Below, one piece after another: positions 55,135 through 64,000 of a stretch of 64,000 nucleotides of DNA; the first letter of the stretch is position 1; every line of letters starts with the position of its first letter. The translations under genes were made by a program, and so were the position numbers. The DNA is taken from contig CM034548.1 in NCBI GenBank assembly GCA_020055645.1, forward strand, positions 11,346,001 to 11,410,000, in the 5' to 3' direction. The notes below the pieces were generated by a model, which saw nothing but the letters and a program-made list of their open reading frames with translations, searched no databases and was not told the DNA's origin. The DNA is from Tomocerus qinae. Taxonomy: Eukaryota; Arthropoda; Collembola; Entomobryomorpha; Tomoceridae.

Positions 55135-58100
55135 CTGTAAACAAAAGAAATTCCCAACATAAGTGTCAACTCCACGCACGCTACGTGATTCCATTCTACT
55201 TAAAAAATTTACCAACCACCTTAATACTACTTAACTACATATATCCAAAACACCTGTGCTATATCCTCCTGTCGATAATTCCATCCAGAAGAATGGATTT
55301 GTTCTTAGAAAATGACAACTTATCACTGATGAGCATCAGTACTTGTGTCTAATGCACCGTGCAGTTAAAGATTAATGAAAATGAAACTAAAATGTTACCG
55401 TGCACATGTAGTAGTAATCATTTAAAAAGTATCATAGAGGCACCCTACTCCTCACCTCTACAGGGTGCTTACTGATTCCACCTTGACAACAATTTTAAAA
55501 AAAACATTTGTTGTGATGCAGTATTTTATGAAATTCTAAGAAGTTTCTATTTTTTAAATTGATGATACCCAAAGAACAAAAATGATCATAGAATACCAAA
55601 TTGCAGAAAATTAGAAGAAATTTTCTAGCAACTGTTTACATTTCCAATGCCCTTTAACTCCTGTAACAGAAGGTTTTGAAAAGCGGCATGAATTGTGCTT
55701 AGTGAGTACCTGTACACACCTATAGATTTGTAAAGGGAATTAGTCTGGGACTACGTGCATAATTGGCGTCTTAATGCTCCTGTTTTGACAGAAAGTTAGA
55801 ACAAACAAAGGTAACACTGTATAACTAACCATTTGACTATTTACATCAATGCATCCTGTACGATGCGCTAGGTGATATTTACAGCAAATGAGTTTACCAA
55901 ATTGCCCTTCATTTTCACTGCCCTCACTGGCCGTTCAGATGGTTTCATTGTCCCTCGTGTACTTACGCAGGGAATAATATTACGAGTTTAACTAGAATAG
56001 AGAGCCACTCCTACACAGCCTTATAAGTACACATCCGAGTCTACCAGAGATTAAATTAGGATTAGAGTTGAACTCATCTTGTGAAGGTACTCCTTGATGG
56101 AGGAAGAATGGATGTAGCTACACATCATATAAAAAGCCTATGGGCTCTTTCCTCCTCAATCAGTAATAATATCCACTCTGGCACTCCACTTGACTTGAAA
56201 TTACAATAACCTGAGCAATTACATGTAAGTGGTGTAAGTAAGCTCATATTCATTGCAGAACTACAAACACCAGCACACAAACAGATTACAGGGCACAACT
56301 AATAGCACATTACACAATCCAAACAGATACTCATTGCCCGAATTGTAGGTATACCTTCGCATACCCTAAAATACACATTATTTTCATACGGACATGATTT
56401 ATGAGTCAACATGTGCTTTATATTGTCATTTCTAGTTTCTCTAATGAAAAAATTTCCAGACTTTTTTCTATAACTAATGAACCTAATTTTACTTTATCAT
56501 TTCTTACGCGTAAAACATGTTACAGTAAACCTACAGGCAAATTATATAAAGAAGGACTATCTTCAAACCATACAAATTAATACAGATTGCCTTTCTCGTT
56601 ATGTAATGAATAAAATATTCAACTTTGCTGGCTGTGACTCATAAAAAGTTTGATGTGTCAGAAGAAACTGTGGCAATTCTCTATGAAAGGATTAACTACT
56701 TCCTCTGTGCAGTTCACTGCGCAATTTTGATTGCTTCACGTCAAAGAAACAGATTTGGATTCATAAAAGTAGACATAGATCAGACATGCTGCAATTAACA
56801 CTTGTGCCTTTGGTGGGAAGATAGCGCCAGTGCCAACGCCAACATTACTATTAGGTAATCCATTTTAATCTTCAAGTAGTATCATTGACACTATTACATA
56901 CATAAATTAAGTAAGAGTCTTAACATCAATGCTCAAACTTAATTTCAGACAGAGCTCTGCTTTTATGACACTGGTTGTATAGGAGGGCACAGAATTTACG
57001 GAGCAATGTGTCTGTAGATTATGAAGTTTCACAAGATTGGGAGCAAGAATTTCAGTAGAATCGAAATCTTATCAAGGCTCGTGAGTATATGGCATCTATA
57101 GTATTATTTAGGGTATATATATAGAGAGAGATAGAAATACCTGCAAACTTTCTGGATAAATGTGTACATAGTTGAGTGTTTATTTTATGTAAAAGCAAGT
57201 AAATAGAAATAGTATACAGTATAGGAGGTAGGTGGGCATAATATAATAGTATTAGAGAAGAGTATGTCAGTCAGAGCTCACCTCCAGCTCAACTCTGCTG
57301 AACTGAAAAACATCTCAGAGACGAATAGTGGATTCCCATGGCCCTAAATCTAACAACTTCCATTTCAACTCTTAGCTTCTGCTATCAGATCCTTGTAAAA
57401 TTGTAGTTGAGAAGGTTTGACGCAAAGGTATCTGTGTAAACGACTTGACGCTTCTCTTACTCGGTCTCTGTAAAAAACTGAACCAGACGAGCCGGTATAA
57501 GCCGTATTGAGAAAAAAGGACACTTTTTTGTCACTCTTACTCACTTGAGTCAGTCCATCTTGAATGCCTGCTTTGTTTAATGCTAAGGCTTTCGGTGAAT
57601 GTTGATGCGATGGTGTAAATGGTAAATAAATGGTGAAATGTTGGAAAGGTAGCCAAGAAGCCTTTATAGCCATTAAGGAGTCTCACTGTGTATCCCATGC
57701 TCTCAAACTCATCCTCCTAGCTTTTTGAGTCATAAAAGTGCTCCTGAGGAGTGATAAAACTTTTCTCACCAACAGCCTGCATAACTATCCATCTGTAGCA
57801 CCTTCACACCCTCATCAACTCACACAGCATACATACCTGTAAATATCTCCTTATAGACAAGACCGGTACACTTACTTATTTATTTACTAATACACGACTA
57901 CCTGGATATCTACTTACAATCAGTTCACTCCAAGACAACAGCAGACCTCACTGATGGTGATGACTGTCTTGTCTTGTCTCCTTAGCTATTTAATCTCATA
58001 ATACTACTACTACTACCTCCTCACACCACTATCACTATATAATAATAACTATGTAATGCACCTACCCTATCTAGAACTATCTGTAGCTACTTAAAACATC

Positions 58101-60360
58101 TTGTATAATAACATAGATAACAACCCATCGCCATCACATATTATATTCGAATTTTATCTCACAGCTAGTAAGTAACCAACAGCAGAACGACGACTACTAC
58201 TAAATAAAACACTCCAGTCCTCTTTCAAATATCCATCCTGGTAATATATAATAGCTTTAAAATTATATGTTTTCTCCATTCCGGAGTGATTTTTACTAAC
58301 TCTCGCATACTTAAACTCTGCAACGTGGATATTACAGCTCAACAAGGTAGTTCTGCATTCTTGTTACACATTATATTATTATTATTTCTCTGTGTACTTA
58401 ACTCCTACTAATAGCTAATACGACCTCTCTATATACTCTCGTGGTGATTTACCTTTCTGATGGAAATTCCTATTTCATAACTTTTTTCAAGACTAACAGC
58501 AACACCACAGCACACAGTTAAACGATAACACTTCACCAACAAGATTAACAAAGATAGCCTGATCAGGTCACCCAATCTCACATGCCTAATCGCTAACTTA
58601 GCCTCCTGCCACCATAATTCACAACGTACATGTTGCTCTAATCTATTATAATATACTCTATATAAGTACACACATGCAGTGCAAAGAAAATATTATTTCC
58701 TTCTGTACTGCTTTTACTGTTAAATTCCCCCTATGACAAATAACTATAAGTACATGTATTATACATCGTGGTAAGTAACTCCAAGAAAATAAATAAAACT
58801 TCTTTACGGCTTTACATAAACAGAATGTTTGTTCACTTGCTAAGCATACACAAAATACTATCACCAATGTAAATGTGCTATTTATACTTATATAAGTATA
58901 TAGTTAGCTAGCTACCTGCTGGTTTATTATTCTAATAAATAGTAGCTGGATCACCTGAAACCCAAAGTGGATACATAAGCTACTCTACTTAAGTAAACCT
59001 GGTGCAAAGTTGGTAGAAAAATTCACATGCATAAGTAGTTTGTACTAAACATAAGGATGAAATAAGGCGTTGATCCTGCTCAATAATTGGCTCAAATAGC
59101 AGCAATAATGTGTGTAATTTGTGGCTTCCTATGTAAGCTTGGAAAATGCCGACGTGCATACTAACACTACTACTACATGCATAGAAGATGAGTTGGCTTG
59201 ATTCCTTTGCCTCTCTACTATCTCTGTCTATTACGGATGCCATGAACACAATATGATATTGTTTCTCCCAGAGAAGACTGCAAATTCATGCAGTTGTGGT
59301 AATGGCAACTAACAAACGTAGTATAGACACTCAACTCAACGGTGGTATGGCAATGTGATGTAATATTATAATGAATCCAGTTAGTTACACACTAACCGCT
59401 AATACAAAAGATACAAATAAATGAACATATTCCTCTGTTTCATTTAAAGTTGTTGGCTCATTTGAGGGAATTTTATATTTCACATAAGGGGCCAGTAGTC
59501 ACTACAAGTCACTGAAGTCAGTTCGAGTAGCACACATTATGTTCACACACAAGGTCTAATCTAACCACCGCTAATTCAACGAGCCAGCTTTTTCTTGCCT
59601 ATGTGTATCCTGCATGGATGGCACATGGTCTATGTACTCACTCTATACTTACTTTTAGCAATATCCAATTGCAACTGGTTGCTTACTTATTAGTAAGCAC
59701 ACAATAATAATATAGCGAAATAGACACACCAGAATATTTACTCTAGCCGTGGCCGTGGGTGATATGCTCTCACTCAACACTTTGTAGTGAAGATTTAACC
59801 TGAAACATCTAATGCTCATTTCAATTGCAATGTGGGCGGATGGTTATGTTAAGTATCTTCCCAACATAACATCCTCACTCTTTTAATGACTGCACCACAT
59901 ACGCATAACAATATTATAATCTTTGATATGATACTGCAATAAATTTATTCACCGCTGCTACTTATTTACGTAGAATGAGCAATCTCCCTCTACTCTCCTA
60001 TTACCTCATTTAATGTCGCCTATAACATATTATTTTCTTTTATCCCAAAGCCTCGCTAAACAAATATTTTTCTTCATTTTCCAATGATGTCAGGGAAGTT
60101 TTATCCATGTAATAAAACCTCTCTGTGGTATGATATTATAGACAACTTTGCACACAAACATTGTATGCTGAGAGGAGATTAAATATTAAAATCAATGGCA
60201 AGAATATAAATTATAGCAGTATTAACCAGTTGAGTATGTTATACATGTACTTAGGTATAGCTCTGGTTAGAGTATTCATAAAAAGGTAGCTATAATATAC
60301 ACTTGGATATTATTAATATAGTTGTGAACACAAGTTAGTGCATATGGAACACATGCGTTA

Positions 60361-61200
60361 GTAATATTATTAGGAAGATAATGGTATTAGTAAGCGACTG
60401 GAAGAATAATTCAGAGAAAGGATGAGTTGACTATGGAGATAGGTAGATAGGTTGCGGAGAGTGTTTGAGAGAGGAGAGGGCAAGGCTAAGCCGAGCTTTG
60501 TAAGTGAGTTGAAGAGCTTATGTATGTAGAGTTAGATTAGTTAGTTAGTTAGTGGAGCTAACGATAAGACACTCATCCCATCCCATCTCCAAGCCTGGAG
60601 AGTGAATTGAAGTGAATAGTGAAGACAGAGACCATGGTTGTTGTACTTGTCTTGTGAGAATGCAAAGACAAGAAGACGGCATGCAAGTCGGTGAAGATGA
60701 AAGCCAAACGTTGTCGCGACAGTTCGCCATGGGTCATCGCTTAAGCAAATGCCACTTACTTCTCTCACAATCGGTTCGTTTGCTCCTCCATGTACTTTAC
60801 GTACACACAAAAAGAAGTACACAATAATTATTAGAATTGAGCGAGCAGAGCAAGCCAAACCTCTCATATTATTATTACGTCTTGGTGGAAGGTATATTAT
60901 CCCGACCTCCTCATCTCTTCATTTCATACTAACTAACTAATAAGTAAATAACCAAACCACTCTTCCACTACTATATAATATTATACCATATCTATTTAAC
61001 TGCCGAAAGTAAGTAGTACTTAGTAGTAGTACTAGTAGTAGAAGTAGTAGTAGTACATAAATGATATGGAAAAAGTCACTTGAAGTAAATACATACGGAT
61101 AAGTCAAAGTCAAGTCGACTAATCCAGTCTCATTGAAAATAAAAACACTTACTCACACCCAGGCACATCTCCGCTGATATCTCCTATCAATTCATACAAA
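60361..61200. other. G-to-C skew island inside the bi intron
   Basis: Hand count on the plus strand gives 60 G and 11 C in 60361-60540, then strongly C-rich sequence from about 60901 (6 G and 31 C in 60901-61020; 4 G and 19 C in 61141-61200). The core at about 60560-60880 is balanced, with overlapping open frames on both strands. Confidence 0.65.
61012..61055. repeat. (TAG)n microsatellite with inversion
   Basis: TAG repeats are interrupted by GTACTAGTA-like and GTAGAAG variants. It sits at the edge of the C-rich arm of the skew island at 60361-61200. Confidence 0.8.
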
Positions 61201-62822
61201 AATCCATAGACATCATAGAGATTGAGAGAAGGCCACAGAGCAGGGCATCACAGCACATCATAATATTCAACCTCTTGTCCTCTCCACGAATCTTTTATAA
61301 TGAAAATGAAGTACAGCCTTGCTCCTACCGTCGTATATCTCTTTCACTTCAACTTTGCATCTGACCTGAACGCTATGACATAAATTCCCTAGCTAAATAA
61401 AAGCCAAACTGAACTCCTCCATTCTCTCTGACGACGACCGACTGATTCAAGTCAACACTCAAGAAAGAGCAAACAGATATAATGCAATCCAATAAGCATA
61501 CATAAATACGTAGCTGATCAACAATAAAGAGACCACATCAAATCACAATTTACTAATATCTTGCATTTAATCACCAGCGGACAATCAGTCAACTATCGCA
61601 ATATCATACGTCGTTATCGTGATCATACACAAAAACGTTGATGAGGAGAGGAGACCTACTTTCATCTAGCTTCCCATAATCAATTCACAGCCAGCCAGTC
61701 TTCTCAAACAAATTTTTACTTTAAATAATAAATGTGTGCTCACATCTACATAATATACCTATATGGCCATTACATAAATAAATACCTACAACACACACTG
61801 AATTAAGTACTATGTTACTCTAGTATGTAAATAATATTCAATACACTGTACGATTATCTACATTTGTATTTACATCTCCTTCTTATACACTATATACTAG
61901 TACTCTGTATCAAAAGGTCTTCTTCATTAGTGATTTTGTCATGTCTGACTCATGATATTTCTTCACCGATTTTTCTATTTATTAAATTATGCCCAACTAT
62001 AAACTTAATCTACACAAATAACGAACACATCTTACAAGATTTATGCTTCTCTGACTCTTAGAAACACTTTTTCTCCCAACTCAAACTTATCACCATAAAC
62101 TTCTTATCCTACGTAATTGTTGGTTCAGACATTCGTTGTCGATTATTTAATCCCACGCAGGCCTATTTATAAATATGTAGATGGATCTCTATGAGCTTTG
62201 CCCGAAGACCTAAGATAACGTAAGATATGCTTAATATATTATCTTACAACAAACTGTTCGCATATTAATTACCTAACTAACAGTAAGTTTAACGCCTGCC
62301 CTATCAACTAAAGTAATAATCCAACAAATCTAAAAATAGAGCCACGTCAAACCCCACTCTTGGTTGGTGTTAAACATATCTACACCAAATTCTCATCAGC
62401 TAATACTGGCAAACGGCATGCACATGCGAAAACGGCTAAGCTATAAATTAATTATGTGAATGAAAAGCATGGGTTCTATTGTTGTCTGAAAAAAGCATTT
62501 TTTCGAACGAAATAAAAGGAAGAGCCGTCTACCAAGAAAGTGTAATTTATGTAAATTTTAATGGTTGTAATATGGTGCATAAATAAATGATATCCGGAGT
62601 ATCTTATTGTATGATAAATAGAAACGCGTGAATTAAATCTGCAGTTATATGCACCATAGTGCATCGTTTACTACTGTTGCAAATATTATGTAGGTGCCTG
62701 TATAACGTTTAATCTGTGCAATTGTTTATTGTTAAATATATTATGGAAATGGTTGGACAGGTATGCAATTAATGTTAGGTATAAGTACCCACTGCAAGGA
62801 TATAGATCTGTTTGAATATACG

Positions 62823-62862
62823 AGTCCATAAATACACGTATATATAAATATATTTATGGACT
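62823..62862. repeat. Perfect 12-bp hairpin
   Basis: AGTCCATAAATA and TATTTATGGACT pair perfectly around a 16-nt AT-rich loop, inside the long bi intron. Confidence 0.85.
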
Positions 62863-64000
62863 AAAGAATTTGGTTGCGGTATGAATGAGTCTTTATTCAT
62901 TCACAGAAATCTAGGCAATCGCTTTCATTCATTCATTAAAATTGCGATTTTAATTGTGCTTGCTTTCCTTCTTGGTCTCATTATCACATATCCTTGACAG
63001 ATGGGAACAATAACAAAAGTTGCAGTGCCTGCCATGTCAGCATGGATAAATACACTCTTTTGTTTAGTCAACCTTTCTTCTTTTGTGGCTGTGTGTAAAA
63101 ATAAAGAAGACATGGTCTAATCTGTCGTCGCTGATTCCCACATTCCACCTCTGCCACTTACTCTTGACAGTCACACATAATATCTCAAACTAACTACCAG
63201 CATACTGACGAGCATTGACGTACATACACGAGAGACACATTGTTTGATTATTGGACGTCTGCATGTCTACGCATTGTTTTTGGATGTTCCATTCTATGTT
63301 ACATTATTGCGATGAATACTTTAATCCAGTCGACTGATCTACTACATACTATAGAGTATAAGTACTTTAGTAATTTTATAGGAGTGCCATTAGCATTACA
63401 GTAGGAAATAGCTAGTAGTACAAGTGCCCATGTCATTCCCGTAGAATCAGAAGTTTCATAGCGTGAATGTTAATCCTTTAGCAATTTCGATGCAATAAGG
63501 CATTGTTATTCCTTGTTTCACATAATGAGTGAATAAACAAACAAACTGCTTTGTTTTCCCTACATAATGTTTTTTCTCTCGCAATGTTTCCTTTGACATT
63601 TTCTAGATAATGCTGATTATTCATCTGATTATGTAATCTCCACTCTACCCGCACATAATACATAATTAAGTCTAATCAAACCAAGGAATTAATGAATGAA
63701 GATAAAATTAATGATAGACAGAGAGTGAATGAATGACAGCAACGGTGTTGGATTATCCACAATTCCTCCTGACATGCACAACTATTGTCTTATTTATATA
63801 GTACTAGAATCAACTTTTCTCAATTCAATTTTTTCCAGCTCTCTAGGTCCTCACGCCATGCAAGTTAGTTCTCTATTTATCCACATAATATCTAAATCTC
63901 AGGGCAAAAGCCAAAAGAAAACTTCATTATATTATTACATACCAACCTTGTCGTTTACCTTTGCCATGCTAACCATCCTCACTTAGCACATTACTATATA

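Larger units (their letters stand above)
55135..64000 (-). other. bi: Part of a long bi intron leading to T-box exons outside the window
   Basis: Everything above the acceptor at 55135 should be intron, because the exon at 54935-55134 needs a phase-2 upstream exon encoding the T-box and none is seen. I looked for minus-strand T-box hallmarks such as NPFAKGFR and FRTYVFPETEF and found none. The stretch contains two G-to-C skew islands (about 57000-58140 and 60361-61200), open frames at 57365-57673 and 60541-60867 in their cores, a (TAG)n tract near 61012-61055 and a 12-bp-stem hairpin at 62823-62862. Intronic enhancers are likely for a gene of this class, but none can be named from sequence. 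Confidence 0.6.

Noticed and set aside
1-64000. tRNA, rRNA, snRNA genes and reverse-transcriptase remnants
   Set aside because: By eye I found no B-box-like GGTTCRANYCC in a plausible cloverleaf, no rRNA-like GC-rich blocks and no recognisable polymerase motifs. A covariance-model scan could still find something I missed.

Overview
This is eukaryotic, AT-rich, overwhelmingly non-coding DNA. The one gene I can support is the 3' end of an arthropod optomotor-blind/bifid (bi) orthologue, a Tbx2/3-class T-box transcription factor, on the minus strand. Three GC-rich exons (54935-55134, 51271-51666, 50805-51190) have good splice signals and matching phases (AA|A, G|AA, G|CT). Together they encode the last 326 residues of the protein. 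They carry family landmarks from just after the T-box to the C-terminal SELKSIEKMVNGL motif. The T-box itself is not in the window and should lie beyond 64000. The resemblance is closer to insect Omb than to vertebrate Tbx2/3, so I infer an arthropod. I cannot name the order.

Layout: 1-50804 lies downstream (3') of bi and holds no gene I can support. It contains the 3' UTR near its right end, simple repeats, a foldback transposon, one GC-rich island and several islands of strand-asymmetric composition. 50805-55134 holds the three bi exons, separated by an 80-nt and a 3268-nt intron. 55135-64000 is at least 8.9 kb of the intron that should separate these exons from the T-box exons.

The most striking non-genic structures are two. 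First, a non-autonomous foldback/MITE-like element at 44221-44874 has arms of about 260 nt, each carrying eight copies of a 15-17-nt C-rich unit, and the element is flanked by an 8-bp ATAGATAT duplication. Second, there is a recurrent composition pattern: a few hundred bases rich in G and poor in C on the plus strand, then a balanced and often ORF-bearing core, then a few hundred bases rich in C and poor in G. I see about ten clear examples, nearly all in the same G-to-C order, which is symmetric under reverse complement. Bidirectional initiation (enhancer/promoter or replication) is one possible explanation, but this is inference.

Most open frames of 60-180 codons look like chance products of the low-G or low-C tracts or of the balanced cores. 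I treat them as unsupported unless stated otherwise.
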